The notes below the pieces were generated by a model. The model worked only from the letters and a program-made list of their open reading frames with translations. It was not told the origin of the DNA and did no database searches. DNA of 64,000 nucleotides from Viridothelium virens (taxonomy: Eukaryota > Ascomycota > Dothideomycetes > Trypetheliales > Trypetheliaceae), in assembly GCA_010094025.1 (NCBI GenBank), contig ML991824.1, positions 62,001 to 126,000 of the forward strand, read 5' to 3'. This document shows, in pieces, positions 1-12,000 of this stretch (its first letter is position 1; each line of letters begins with the position of its first letter). Position numbers and translations under genes: made by a program.

Positions 1-2357
1 CAGAACACCCTTACATTTCGCTGCTATGCATGGAGATTTCTGGAAAGTCCAGAAATTGCTAGAGAATGGAGCTGAGGAGTCCCTCAACTCAGTTGACATC
101 GATGGTCGGACGGTGCTGGACTATGCTCGAAAAAACAAGGACGAGCGGATGATCGAACTGCTGGAGACGCAGGCAAAGCCTGAAGTCAGTAGTGGAGAAG
201 GAATTGGAAGCTTTCGCGATCAACTGCTTTCTGTCGGCCATTCTCTCAGCCCGGATTCTCATACCAATAACTACGAAATACAGTTGAAGGTCGAATGGGA
301 AGTACCAAAAGCGATGGAAGAGTACAGAAAGGGAATCCACTTCTCGTCGATACTAACGCTTAGTGGCAACGCCATTGATGCACAGGCAGCTACCTGTGAA
401 GATTATCTGAAAGAATACTTCGAAGCTGGATCGGATTTGTTGCTTGCTCTCCAAGCCGGATGGACTTCAGAGACAATGAATGATACGAGTGAGCCCGGAA
501 GTAGTCTGAGTGGTCATTACGTAGAGCTTCGACTGGACAGGCCAAACCGAAAAGAGGCGACTCTAATTGCGTTCGGGACATTAGATGTCCTCACAGAAGT
601 AGCATGCGCATTTGCGTGGTTCTGCTGTGCCGTACGACCAGCTCGCCCAGACCGCATCGACTTCTCTACTTTCCAATTTGTTCTCAAACCCCGTCAAAAC
701 AATCCATCTTGTATTGAAGTTGACCTGAACCTTCGGCCTTTACGCCATATCGATGAACGTAGTTGCTGGCATGACTTGTTTAAAAAGGCAATTATCGTTT
801 TGGATGGTCCTGTTTCCGATCGAACTCAATTTAGGAGTGGTAAGTTTCACGTTCTACATTCTCAGGGGACCCAACAAAGATTTCGCTAGTTATACTCTTG
901 ATCGTCTGCAAAGCAGTCTTTAGAGGCTTCATAAGGTCGAAGATAGCCAATCCATTGCCTTCGCAACAAAAATCTTACTAGGGACCTCCCTGACTGTGCG
1001 GAGCAAAACGATCAAATGTACTGACAAATAATTCTCAGGTCTTTCTGTGCCGAGGGGTCTCGATATCCCATTTGACATTATGGTCAATCTAGCTGATGTC
1101 GATTACCCTTTTGAATATGAAAGAGGGATGATTTTGAAAGGCTTCTATACTCTATTAGTGGTTACCTCAAAATGGATAAGTACCTCCGAATCTGCATTCC
1201 AGTGGCACTTTATTCATTCAAAAAAACCAATTTCACTTTCAGATTATACTGACGCAGAAGAATACCACGTATGGGAGGAAAAAGAAGAGCCCCGCCCAGA
1301 ACTTGAGACTGTCCAAAAAGCTACCCGTACATTTCTTGGTTGGAACGAGATCTATCAGTTCAAGTCAAGCGTTGTGAATGATACACAACCTACCGTTACC
1401 ACACTAGGCAGAGCGGGTACGCATTTTGTATTCAAGAGCATCACGCCTAGCATTGGTTTTACTGCTGGCAAGGCACCTCCAACTGGCACATTGGGTACAA
1501 CGGCGACCTTTGAGCTCCAGTCCGATAGTCGGACATATCGAAGAATGCCCAAATTTTTGGATACGATAGCTGAGTCTGTTAAAAAATCCACGATTCTATA
1601 TGCGCCTGAAGAGAAACGTGGATGGTTGATCCCTCAACTCTTGATATTAACATACATGGCTCAAGTATACGGTAAAGATAGATCGCTCGACCCAAGGCCT
1701 CCTGAAGCGATTGAGAATTTAGAAAAAAAAATTTGGATTCTCAGGCAGAATCCTGAGCGGAAATTCTTTTACAAGATTCAAAGCGGCAAAATCAACGAGA
1801 AAGTTGAGGAGACCTGGGGAGAATTGTTGTGTAAGCTTGCTCAAACACTTGAGTGGGCCGAGGAGCATGCTCGACGTCAGCATAGAAGGATTCTCGGCCG
1901 AGATAGGATATATGGGTTTGAATTCTTTGAACTGGCTACAGTCCAAAAAGATTATTTTATCAGGAAGTGTTCAATTGAACGCTCGAATGGCGGTTGGGTA
2001 CGACTGCTCGACGAGGAAGCAGTCAAAAGTGTTGTCTTCTGCAAAGGTCTCGGAGATGTGCTCAATATTGGGTTGGGAAGGTGCCATCATTGCTCCGTTA
2101 TCCCGAAAGGACTTTCTTGTCTGGCAGCTGTAGTTTCGTGTCTACAAGATCTTAAGAAATATGGTAGAATTCCTGGAGGAGGATTTTGGAAGTTTCAAGA
2201 TAAAGCCTTCAGGGCATGCTACGAATGCTCCTCCTATGGACATCGCCTACAAGTCATGGATAACAAGTTATCTTCAACAATCAGCTCCGAAAGGAACGGA
2301 AAGGGCGTCGTGGTGTTTGGCAAACCATCTCAAAAAGGATACTCTACGATTGCATAG
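1..2357 (+). CDS. Ankyrin-repeat protein, fungal type (5' end outside window)
   Basis: The gene runs in from upstream: the frame is open from base 2 and starts inside an ankyrin repeat (RTPLHFAAMHGD... then DGRTVLDYARKN). I join exon ..839 to exon 1039..2357 with a 199-nt intron (GTAAGT donor, TTCTCAG acceptor). The split Gly codon restores the run GLSVPRGLDIPFDIM, which resembles the domain that follows ankyrin repeats in many uncharacterised filamentous-fungal proteins. Beyond the repeat the protein has no membrane segment or enzyme motif that I recognise. The C-terminal part is rich in Cys, Trp and Lys. Ankyrin repeats imply protein binding; the partner is unknown. A second ankyrin gene lies at 25.8 kb but is not a close copy. 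A stretch in the intron could be a further short exon, so the intron is less certain than the frame. Confidence 0.75.
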
Positions 2358-3196
2358 CTCTTGGCATATGTAGTTGCAAAGCTTTCCAACCCATCATATC
2401 ATCATGTTCCAATACCTTACGAATTACTAAGACAAAATACTTCATGATACTTCCTTTGCGGAACTCCTCACTTGGTCGCTTGAGTCTTTAATCCTATAGA
2501 TGCACTGAGAAGCTTGCATTGCAAGCCGGCATTTCGTTGTATTTGCAGAAATGTTATCCGAAACAAATACAAGGCTAGGCAATTCTAATATCTATTGACA
2601 ATCTCCCTAGAGCAATTTTGCTGATTCCTTAATCTATAGGAAGATGATAGATTTCTCAATATTTGGCTTAAGGAATGTCAGAAGAGAGAGCAAATTTTGA
2701 ATGGGGGACCTCCAGGGCCTTTCGTTTCAATAGAAGCATTTACCGTAAAGCACTAGGCTATCTTCAAGCCGCATTGAAGCAATAGAAATACGCGTCTTTA
2801 AGTCAAACCGTACGAAGTGATTGTCGTGAGGTATCTGCGCAATGGCATCGGAAATTACGCACCAATTGGATATGTCAAAGAATTCCCCGGTTATACAGCA
2901 GGGCAGTTTGGAGGCTAGCATTCAAAGAAGGGGGAATCTAAGCGCAACTTCACTGTCTTGAATGCTCTGGAGAAAGGTCGGAAACCACCGAAACTTTGTA
3001 ATCTTAGCGCAAGAACTTCTCTACAGCATCAGAGATCGTGAACCATGGAAAGATGTCCATTTTCCCTGCGACCACCACACCTACGGACTTGAACGCCTAA
3101 ATCCCTCGTATCCGACGAACACCGCCGTAATGCGTTGGCCATTGAAAAAGCGTAAGCTTCGCCGACAAAAAGAGCGCTCCAGACTGGGCAGCAAGG
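2358..3196. other. Intergenic, no gene seen
   Basis: AT-moderate spacer between the ankyrin gene and the 3' end of eIF3l. Short open frames occur, the longest 82 codons at 2962-3210 overlapping the eIF3l tail, but none shows a domain or splice signal. Confidence 0.6.
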
Positions 3197-4758
3197 TCAA
3201 TAAGTCCTAGCAAGATTCCTCAAATACCAATCCACCAGCCTCCTTCCAACCTTCGCCTCCGAGACGTGGATGAGATCCTGCAGTAACCATCAGTATCGCA
3301 CCAGCACTGCAAAGGGAAGAAAAGAAGTACTTACTCCTTGCATCGCGTAATCCAAATCGCTGCTATTCACCACCTGCCCATCCAACAACCCTCCCTCGCT
3401 CCACCGCACCTGCCGGCTCCTCTGCTTGTTGACCAACAGCCAATTCCTCAACTGCTCCGGCTCAACCTCCAAGAACCCCGCCAATTTCTTCAGGTCCATC
3501 GTCGTGTACAGCTTCAGATAGCTCTTGACCGTCGGCGACCACATATTGTTCTTGACCTCCTCCATGAAGATAGCGAGATGATGCTCCACGGGGTCGATGT
3601 TGATCTCCGGGTTATCGAAGTCCGGTGGGGTGGGCGAGATGAATTTCGGACAGGCACTTCGGAAGAGCTCTTCGAAGAGGGGAAGCGACTCCGGCCCTCC
3701 GCGCTGCATGCGGTTGAACTGCTCGCCGTACTTCTCGCGCAGGGCTGTGTGGATGGTGTCGTCGAGGCGGGTGGGGTAGAAGGCAACGCAGATAGCGACG
3801 AGAGCGTACATCTGGTCGTTCTTTTTGGTGATGCTGTCGTACTGCTGGCTGGCATTCTTTTGGAAGTTTTTGGTGCGGGAGACGTAGATGAGAATGTGGC
3901 TGAACATGCGGATGGCGTCGGCGTAGCGGCGCATCATCATGTACGAGAAGCCGACGTAGTAGTAGGTGGTGAAGTTGGCGGCCATGACGCGTGCGAACAT
4001 AGCCTTTTTGTTGAGCTCGATATCGTCGAGGGTTTTGAGGGCGAGACTGAAGTCGCCGAGCAGGCAGTGTACTCGTAGGAGACCGATGATGCTGAAATAG
4101 CCGAGCATCTTGTATAGAGGACGGTTGCCGTATTCGCCGGCGTACGGAGCTGCATCTTCACCGCGCTTCATAGCGGCGAGTTGTTCGCTAATTTGTGAAC
4201 GTTGTATGAGAGAGTAAAGGACGTTAAGGACGCTATAGCAACCCCAGGCGTTGGGGTTTTCGCGGAGGAGGGTGATATCATCGCTAGCTTCATTCTTGAG
4301 CGCAACCCGCTGGCGGTAGGAACAGAAGCTGTTAAACTGGTAGATAAATTCGTCGATAACGTCCCATGGCCAGTAATACTGCTTTTCAGTTAGGGTTTGC
4401 TTTTCGCCATGTCCGTGGAGCTTTGAGTTCTCACCGACGGCATTTCTGGATCTACAGGTCCGTCCGAATTCAATATGTAATGGAACAAATTGCAGTAATT
4501 GTCGTAACTCTGGAATTTTGTCTCAAGGTTTGCCCCAAACTCCAATGGTGTTGCTGCAGCTATCAACTGCGCTTGGATGTCTGTGGCTCCGCCAGCCATC
4601 GACATTCCGGGATCAAAGCCGTCTATGCCATCTTCGTATTGCACTTGTTCCTGATAATCTCTCACCATCGCCTCCTCTTCAATATCCGAATCCTCCTCCG
4701 GTGCCTGTGTGGGTGCCTCGCCATGTTGGTACGGCGGAGCTGGTTGTCGCAGACTCAT
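3197..4758 (-). CDS. Translation initiation factor eIF3 subunit L
   Basis: Encodes subunit L of the eIF3 complex, which binds the 40S ribosomal subunit during translation initiation in the cytoplasm. Exons on the minus strand are 4435-4758, 3335-4378 and 3197-3277 (482 aa, close to the family length of about 470-480). Introns are 56 and 57 nt with GTGAGA and GTAAGT donors. Family hallmarks are YYWPWDVIDEFIYQFNSFC after the first junction, the central YKMLGYFSIIGLLRVHCLLGD stretch, and a PCI-type C-terminal half ending GDLIHVSEAKVGRR. The N-terminus is acidic (EEDSDIEEEA). The start ATG opens the conserved frame. It is divergent from the nitrilase gene with 343 bp between the two ATGs. A 246-codon open frame on the opposite strand is a shadow of this exon. 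Confidence 0.95.
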
Positions 4759-5101
4759 ATCGTCGGTCGATGAGAGTATTAGGCTCTAGGTGGAAATCTT
4801 TGCTGCATCCGCCCTGGACCCCGGGTTTATCGACGCATGTTGGCCGTGCAGGGGTGAATTTTCGGCTGTCGTGTGCGTCGAACTTTTGCTCAACTCAAAG
4901 TTGATTTTCGAGCGAGAATTACATAAGCGAGCATGACAAAAGACCGGCCGAGTGAGTGTCAGGGTACGTAATGTGGGGGAGGGGTTCTCAGAGATCTCAA
5001 CTCTACGTTTCGCTGAGAATTTTCTGCGAATATAGGGACAATCTTTGATAGTTTTATATATATAGGTTTTGACGATCATCTATTCAATTATAAAAACGGC
5101 T
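4759..5101. promoter_or_regulatory. Divergent promoter region, eIF3l / nitrilase
   Basis: 343 bp between two start codons. On the nitrilase side a TATATATATA run lies at 5055-5064, about 40 bp before the ATG. No TATA-like run is evident on the eIF3l side. Confidence 0.5.
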
Positions 5102-6145
5102 ATGGCTCCAGTCGTCAAGGTCGCCATTATCCAACTCTACCCTAAGCCCATGCAACTCGAGTCCAACTTTCAGAAAGCAGCTAATTTCATCCGTTCAGCA
5201 GCAGCTCAAGGCGCTCAATTGGCCGTCTTGCCAGAATATCACCTTACCAATTGGCTTCCCAAAGATCCCCAATTCGGCGAGTTGTGTGACCAATGGGAGA
5301 TCTATGTGAAGAAGTATCAGGACTTGGCAAGAGAATGCAGCATATCAATCGTCCCTGGTACTATTGTCGAGAGATATTTCGAAGAAGGAGAAGGAAAGTT
5401 ATTAAATGCAGCATACTTCATTGACCCCCAAGGAGATATCGTAGGAAAATATGTCAAAAAGAATTTGTGGTGAGTGGTTACTGCCTTGGGTACGCTGGAA
5501 GGCCAAAACTAAGATATGCAAAGGGGACCAGAAAGGGAGCATTTGACATCCAGTGGAAGAGACGTGCATGAAGTTTTTGATACGCCGGTTGGCAGGGTAG
5601 GATTGCTGACCTGCTGGGACCTGGCTTTCCCAGAAGCATTTCGGGAATTGGTATACCAAGGAGCCAAAATCATTATCATACCTTCTTTCTGTAAGAATCC
5701 TTTGGTAAACCCAATCATAGGTTTAGATAATAATAGCCTAGGGACGTTGAGCGATTGTTCAGAAGCAGGACTGGCCCGTAACCCCATGGCTGAAGCAATT
5801 TTCCTGGACAGCACTTTGACGGCAAGGACATTCGAAAATACCTGCGGTAAGTTGGATCCTGGAATGAGTCGTGGCGAAAGAACGCTGATTTGTTTAGCTG
5901 TTATTTTTACTAACGCTGGTGGCCCTCCTGGCCGGGGATACGCCGGTCTTTCTCAGGTCACAGTGCCTTTCATCGGACCTCTTACTCGACTCGGAAGTTG
6001 TTCGGAAGGAATGTCCGTTATCGATCTTGACATGGCTATTCTTGAAGAGGCAGAGGAAACGTATAAAGTTCGTGCGGACCTTGCGAAACATGATTGGCAC
6101 TACGACTATCGCTTTCCAAGAAATCGCACAGAGGAAAAACTTTGA
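5102..6145 (+). CDS. Carbon-nitrogen hydrolase (nitrilase superfamily)
   Basis: Predicted cytosolic amidase/nitrilase-like enzyme hydrolysing a C-N bond; the substrate cannot be told from the sequence. Exons are 5102-5469, 5524-5846 and 5898-6145 (312 aa, usual for the superfamily). The Glu-Lys-Cys triad is visible: Glu in LAVLPEYHLTNW, Lys in GKYVKKNLWGPE and Cys in LLTCWDLAFPE. The second junction gives ENTCAVIFTNAGGP, as in relatives. That second intron is 51 nt, a multiple of three and stop-free, so its retention would insert 17 residues without a frameshift. The ATG at 5102 begins MAPVVKVAIIQ, the usual beta-strand start; an in-frame ATG at 5069 is less likely. It is divergent from eIF3l. 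Confidence 0.92.
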
Positions 6146-7108
6146 GCAATGCGTGTCTATCTTTCAGGGATATCGAGATCGCACTTCAGAATTCCAGACA
6201 ACGGTCTCCGATCTGGCACGGATGTGGATGAATGCAAGGAATTTGGAAGACATGAAGGAGACAGATAAGATGATGGGCTCACCAGGTATTGAAACGAGCC
6301 GAAGCAAAGCGAACCCAATCTGAGAACGGGATCATGACATGACTTGGCTAAATGGCGGGGCGTAAACTTTACTCGTGAAAGATATCTCCCCGCTATTCGC
6401 CCTTGCGACGACTTGATCGCTCGGAAAGCTAATGGGGATCGCTGACGAACGATGGTATAAAGATTCCCAAGAAATACGCCGGTGTTCTAAGGGAAACTGT
6501 CAGAAATGGTGTGATGCTGTAACCGGGAAGTCGAAGGTACAGGGAGGCGTCCTTCGAATTATGTATTATGATTCATATCCTTATCAGCCCTATTCCAAAT
6601 ACTGTGGTTTAGGTCTCTTGCTGAATGCAGAACTTGTGTCCATCCGGGTTAGAAGTGACAGGTCGTATTGTCAGACGTGCCAGAGGGGTACCAGGAATTC
6701 GATGGAACGTGCCGGCTACACCAAACTTGCAATCGTTTGCCCCGTTGCTCGTAACGTAGTCGACGTCCTGTTTAATCTCCTGGAGTGTGATACCTTCGCC
6801 TGCGTCGTACACATTAAGCAGTAAAAGCGATGGCTTTGACGGAGAGTATGGAGACGTCAGTAGCTTGGGTACTACAGAAGAGCGTAGACCAGTTGTGTTC
6901 GAGGCAGGATACCTAATTTAATCAGACGTCAATCCCAGCGTCGTTTGGAGCTACACAGCAAAGGTGAAACCCTCAAATCCTAGTGTCGATCTCACGCTAA
7001 AGCCAACCGCCACACCCGCCTAGTGCGTTACGGAGTACATACATAAGTACGCGCTTATGAAATTTCAAGTTGGTACCGTCCTTTGTCATTTTTAACGGAA
7101 CGACATTG
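6146..7108. other. Intergenic; one unexplained minus-strand frame
   Basis: Upstream spacer of bcs1. The minus strand between about 6612 and 6910 is open for roughly 95 codons but has no convincing ATG, splice site or domain. I do not call it. Confidence 0.5.
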
Positions 7109-8672
7109 ATGGACCGCGATGCGTCTCCTTCAGCGTCATCACCTCAGACTGTTGCATCTCCAGTTGCGGAAACGTCAGGTCTGACCCCTCATAACGAATC
7201 GGTGGAATCTCTGGCGCTTGCACCAAAGCGTGTGAGTGCAAGAGCTGGGAGTGACCGATCTTCCTTATTAGGCCAATTCACAGACAATCAGTTTTTCACA
7301 GCGGTAGGTAAGCATTGACAAGGGCCCAAGAATGACTCCCGGCCAAGCTAATGAGTCTATCTAGGGATTCGGCCTTGCTGGCCTTGGTGTCATTGTAGCT
7401 GCTGGACGTACTGGTATTCGACATGGCGCTGCTCTCATCAAGCGGCGCATGCTTGTTCATGTTGAGATAACTGCGCGTGATACTGCCTACCAATGGCTAC
7501 TTCAATGGATGTCTGCCTACCAAAGGTCTCAACTCAACAACGGTGCAGCTTCTGCAGCGAGTGCGGGTGACCAAACGCGCTGGGAACGCTTGCTCCGTAA
7601 AGTTACGCCTAGCCTTCGTGACCTTCAGATTCAGACCTCGATAATCAATCGAGCAGACGGATCGCCTCAAACTCATTTCTCCTTCGTTCCCGGTCCAGGA
7701 CAGCACATCTTCCGCTATCGAAATGCTTTCATTGCTGTCAGCCGACAAAGAGAAAAATCGTTCAATCGAGATGGTGTCCCTTTTGAAACAGTAACACTCA
7801 CCACCTTATTTTCTCAACGCCATGTCTTTGAGGATCTTTTCATGGAAGCCCACCGTATGGCTCAACAAATGAGAGAGGGCAAGACCGTCCTGTATACTTC
7901 TTACATGACAGAATGGCGTCAATTCGGTCAACCCAAGCGCAAACGACCCATTGACTCTGTTGTCCTCGAGGAGGGCCTCAAAGAGCGCATAATTGACGAC
8001 CTAAAAGTATTTCTCTCGACCCGTACCTGGTACCTTGACCGGGGTATCCCTTACCGCCGGGGCTACCTCCTTTACGGGCCCCCAGGCACAGGTAAATCGT
8101 CCTTCATTCAAGCTCTGGCTGGTGAGCTTGATTTTAATATCGGCATCCTCAATCTCAGCGAGCGTGGATTGACTGATGACCGTCTGAATCATCTACTTAC
8201 CAACATCCCGCCGCGGACGATTGTGCTGCTAGAAGATGCAGATGCAGCTTTTATCAACCGCGCAAAAGCGCAAGAGGATGGGTTCAAGAGCACAAGCGTG
8301 ACCTTCTCGGGCCTCCTCAATGCACTCGATGGGGTGGCTAGTGCCGAGGAACGGGTCATCTTTCTCACGACCAACCACGTTTCCCGACTTGATGACGCCT
8401 TGATTCGCCCTGGAAGGGTGGATATGGCAGTGCGGCTGGGCGAGGCAGATACCTACCAGATCGAACAGCTCTGGGATCGGTTCTACTCAGAATATGATAG
8501 GGACGGTGAGGGGAAAAGGCGATTTGTGCAGAAGATGCAAGCGCTGGGGCTCGTGGGACGGAGCAGTACAGCCCAGTTACAGGGACTTTTTCTGCACAAT
8601 AGGAGCAATATGGCTGGCGCTATCGAGATGGCAGATCGGTTGAAGGAACCTCTGCCCACGAAGGTTGAATAA
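7109..8672 (+). CDS. bcs1: Mitochondrial AAA ATPase Bcs1
   Basis: Inner-membrane AAA protein that moves the folded Rieske Fe-S protein across the mitochondrial inner membrane during complex III assembly. Exons are 7109-7303 and 7365-8672 (500 aa), with a 61-nt intron and a GTAGGT donor that keeps phase 0. The order is a Ser/Pro-rich leader, one hydrophobic segment right after the junction (GFGLAGLGVIVAAG, about residues 66-80), the BCS1 N-domain, then the AAA module. Walker A is GPPGTGKS at about residues 303-310; Walker B is IVLLEDADAAF at about 351-361; sensor and Arg regions are FLTTNHVSRLDDALIRPGRVD-like. The leader is not a classical presequence, as expected for Bcs1. The ATG at 7109 is the first in frame. 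Confidence 0.95.
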
Positions 8673-9289
8673 GTCCAACAATAATTTTTACGAATATCGC
8701 ATCATGTATCACCGCTTTGTTTGGATAGAGCAACCGTGCATATAACCCCCTTTTGGTTTTCAAGGCTTCTTTCTAGGGCGTTCGAGTGAGAAAGGTTCCT
8801 TACTGTGATAGATACCTAGGTAAAATTGGCACATCACTGCTGCAAATTAACGCACTTGCTTCCACTATAGACGTCACCGTGCATCTCGATGCTCGATAAG
8901 ATTTCTTTGACAAGCCCATTTATCGCAAGGCAGTGTAGGATTGACAGGCTGAAATGAACTTTGGTGGGGTGGTGAGAACAAATAATGCTGGCGTATCCCT
9001 GCACAAACCTAGAAACCTCAATTCGGGACAAACCTGCTTGAGGCGCCCTCAGCTCCCACGCGCCTGAAAACTACGCTTTCTGAAAAGGCGGGACACAAAT
9101 ACTTCAGGATCCTTATCCGAGCAAGCTTGGGCAATATGTTCCCTAGGGAACAATTGCCGCTCCAAATTTACAATCACAAGCAGCAATCTCTCTGAATCCC
9201 ACCTCTGTATCTAGAATCACCACCCACTCAGGCGATACGCACTCCAATCGAGCTCAAGCTTCTCAGAAAAACTAAGCAACAGAATCACC
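8673..9289. other. Intergenic
   Basis: 3' flank of bcs1 and 5' flank of the next gene, both on the plus strand. No gene, repeat or clear TATA run was seen. Confidence 0.5.
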
Positions 9290-10405
9290 ATGGCTCCAGA
9301 CCTCAGTGGTGTCACTGGCACTCGCGAGTCTTCGTCAAACTCACCAAGCCAAAGTTCCAATGCTCTGGCCTCCTCATCGAACCCTCCACCTCCCACCTCC
9401 AACCCGCCTTCACGAACCTCCTCACGACCTCTGTCCGGCTCCATGGGTCCACCGCCTCTCCCTCTCGCCTCGCCAAGTGGCAGTCTCTCCTCTCGAAACC
9501 GGCGTCCCAGCATTCCCGCCCCGCTAAGCCCACCTTTGCATTCTAGCGTAGCTGGCGAAGGCGGAGGAATTCCCATGCGACATCCACAACCTCGCACAGC
9601 AGCCGAACTATACGGAGAGATGGAGAAAGAACAAGAAGGCATCGTTCGTAGCCCCTCTCATTTTCACTTCCTTTCCCCCCCTTCTTCATTTACCCCACCG
9701 CCTCCATACCAACTGACACCTACCCCACAACCACCCACCACACTATCACTCACTGACTCACGACCACGCTCCCAGGTCAACCGCCTCACCCGCGAGCTCT
9801 CTCTCCTCCGCGCGCAAACCGCCAGCGCCGCCTCCAACACCTCCGCCTCCTCCACGAGCACAACCTCCACCTCCCTCCACGGCTCGACCCCAAACCCCAA
9901 TACCACCGGCACCAGCGACCCACATTCCTTCCTCCTCACGGGTCCCACCCACCCGACCCCCTCCCGCCGCCATCGCTCCTCCTCCTCCCTCTCCCGCACC
10001 TCCGCCACCGCCGCCCTCTCCTCCCTCGACCAAGCAAGCATGGGCAGCGCAATCGCAGGCTCAATGCGCGAGCCGCCGACGCCGCTTCCTCCTACTTCGA
10101 TGATATCGCGAGGCGGGTCCGCAAGCACAGGCACGGGTGCGGCCGGAAACCCGAGCGGAGAGCTGCAGCGGCAGGTATCGAGTGGGAGTGGGCGATCCGC
10201 GCTGCCGAGTCCGGCGCTGACGAGTGCGCGGGTGGCGGAGGCGGCGCGGGAGCGGGCGGAGATGGAGGAGGCAAAGAGGGAGAATGCGGTGTTGAGGGAG
10301 AGGGTTCGAGAGCTGGAGCGGGCGTTGCGGGAGAGGCGGGAGGGGGGCAGGCAGGGGGAGAGGAGTGTGAGTGCGAGGGCGAGGAGGGAGATGAGGGAGT
10401 CGTGA
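9290..10405 (+). CDS. Ser/Pro-rich protein with C-terminal coiled coil, unknown function
   Basis: I do not recognise the family. The protein begins MAPDLSGVTG and is dominated by Ser, Pro and Thr, so most of it is probably disordered. It ends in a charged heptad-like helix (AEAARERAEMEEAKRENAV..., about the last 60 residues) rich in Glu and Arg. A probable 132-nt intron lies at 9644-9775 (donor GTTCGT, branch-like CTGAC, acceptor CCCAG). Removing it gives EQEGIVNRLTRELSLLR and a 327-aa protein; keeping it gives 371 aa, because the intron is stop-free and divisible by three. The composition bias also makes long open frames on the opposite strand, which I reject. Confidence 0.7.
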   Translation: MAPDLSGVTGTRESSSNSPSQSSNALASSSNPPPPTSNPPSRTSSRPLSGSMGPPPLPLASPSGSLSSRNRRPSIPAPLSPPLHSSVAGEGGGIPMRHPQPRTAAELYGEMEKEQEGIVRSPSHFHFLSPPSSFTPPPPYQLTPTPQPPTTLSLTDSRPRSQVNRLTRELSLLRAQTASAASNTSASSTSTTSTSLHGSTPNPNTTGTSDPHSFLLTGPTHPTPSRRHRSSSSLSRTSATAALSSLDQASMGSAIAGSMREPPTPLPPTSMISRGGSASTGTGAAGNPSGELQRQVSSGSGRSALPSPALTSARVAEAARERAEMEEAKRENAVLRERVRELERALRERREGGRQGERSVSARARREMRES

Positions 10406-11766
10406 TTTTTACACACGATGGGACCGCGTGGGTGGGTGGGTGTATGCGGAAAATTTGATTGCTGGCGTTATGGGAATGGGGAAGCTTTGGGAGTCTAGGG
10501 ATGAATGGGATGATTGCGATATGAAATGGTAGCAAGGCGTTTGGAGCCGAGGTGAGGTGAGCTTGGACGGCGCTGTCTACTTTTCAAACTGCACCGGGAG
10601 AGCGAGGTTTCATTTTACGATCGGGTATTGTTGTGTGGGAATAATAGTTGGGGTTTCGAACTGCTTAGGTCCGGCATCATAGGACTATGGGTCAGTACTG
10701 CTGGCGTAGTCTCACAATTTCTCCCGAGGAAGCGGATTTCTCAATTCAGATGAACTTCTCTCACTTTTCTCACACTGCGTAGGAATTCGTTGGGTAAAAG
10801 AGTGTCTTTAGTTGGCAGAAGAGCTCATGCTACCTATTCCATTAAATCATCCATCATCATCTGATCGTTGTACATGGGGTCAGAGATTTACATCGAGGCC
10901 GTAACCCGAGAAAACGCCTATGCCGCCATGTCAAAGATCCGCCAGTGCAGATGTAGCCATTATCCTATGCTTAATAAAGCAGTCATTGAGTACAAAGGAG
11001 AAGGTGTAAGTTCGCACCCGCCCGAGGGGTTGCCGAACGTTGATTGATTAGCTAGGAGATCGATGTGACCGAACCAAGATTGTCAGAGGATTGGTAACGG
11101 CGGATAAGATGGCTTCCCAGGTCGATATCAAAGACTTCTATAGAACAGTGTCAGTCTATGGAAGGTGACTGATGATGAGCTGTCTGGGTCGCTTGCTTAC
11201 TGGGTAGTCGATCCAGGAAGTCGAGAAGGAAGAAGCTCACTGCTTCATGGCCGCAACTGGGTCCTCGATTACTTTAGAAGCTCTCGTTAGCGCTCATCCT
11301 TGGGTAACAGTGGTACTTATTGCAGCTCTCAGACAGAAAACAGACACGCACGAGCGGAACAGTAGCGAATCATACAAGACGCAAACATCGCTCCGTAGCA
11401 CTATCAAATGACAGACGTCGCCCGAGTGATGTCGACCAAAGGATTGACAGGTACAAGAATACTCAGCTATACCAAATGGAGGGTTGACAGCTCGGTGATA
11501 GTGACTTCCGAGAACCCAGCGACAATATCATTGTGTGAGGCAAGTGCTCAAGTGATACCTATTGTTTCACCAAAGCCAACGCACTCGGGCAATCCGAGTT
11601 TCCGATGTCAACAACCTCGAATCATCACGGCAGACCCCATGCAGAAAATCCAAATGACCAGATCCAGGAAAATAAAAAAGAGTAAAAGAAAATAGAAGCA
11701 ATAAGCGGCCAGGCACAAGCTCATAAAAACAAACAAGAATTGAAGACTCTCTAGTGAGAAAAGGGA
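10406..11766. other. Intergenic, no gene seen
   Basis: About 1.36 kb. A 95-codon frame at 11408-11695 has Lys/Arg-rich, non-conserved-looking composition and no flanking signals. Confidence 0.5.
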
Positions 11767-12000
11767 CTATTCGCTGTACTCACCATCGGGAAAGGCGAGG
11801 TACTCAGCGAAACGACGAGCAAGACTTGTCGGACCACTGATGCCGAGCCAGCGCTTCGGAGGACAGCCACAGAATGGAGCACCGCATTCACTGTTGGGCG
11901 GAACGTTGCAGCCCGGCTTGGGGTTAGTGATGCCGCCATGGCTATGGGCAGACACTCCGACCGCGATGGTCACGATGGTGAGGATGGTACTAAGCTTCAT
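11767..12000 (-). CDS. Small secreted Cys-containing protein
   Basis: A 77-aa product starts MKLSTILTIVTIAVGVSA, a textbook signal peptide, with likely cleavage before HSHGG. The mature part has four Cys in a tight cluster (CNVPPNSECGAPFCGC) followed by a basic, Pro-rich run. That could form two disulphides, the pattern of small fungal secreted or effector-like proteins. No family is recognised. Near the 3' end the sequence GATGGTGAGTACAG resembles a splice donor, so the true C-terminus could lie on a further exon; the unspliced frame ends at EYSE. It is unlinked in orientation to any obvious partner. Confidence 0.6.
   Translation of the reverse strand: MKLSTILTIVTIAVGVSAHSHGGITNPKPGCNVPPNSECGAPFCGCPPKRWLGISGPTSLARRFAEYLAFPDGEYSE

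Noticed and set aside
3338-4078. 246-codon plus-strand open frame
   Set aside because: Lies antisense to the main eIF3l exon; Val/Gly/His-rich composition without domain. A shadow of the real gene.
6612-6910. Minus-strand frame of about 95 codons (GEGITLQEIKQDVDYVTSN)
   Set aside because: Protein-like text, but no ATG or clear acceptor and no family recognised; perhaps a remnant.
9664-10416. 250-codon minus-strand frame
   Set aside because: Antisense to the Ser/Pro-rich gene, with no start context or domain.
11408-11695. 95-codon plus-strand frame
   Set aside because: Lys/Arg-rich, no signals, isolated in a gene-free stretch.
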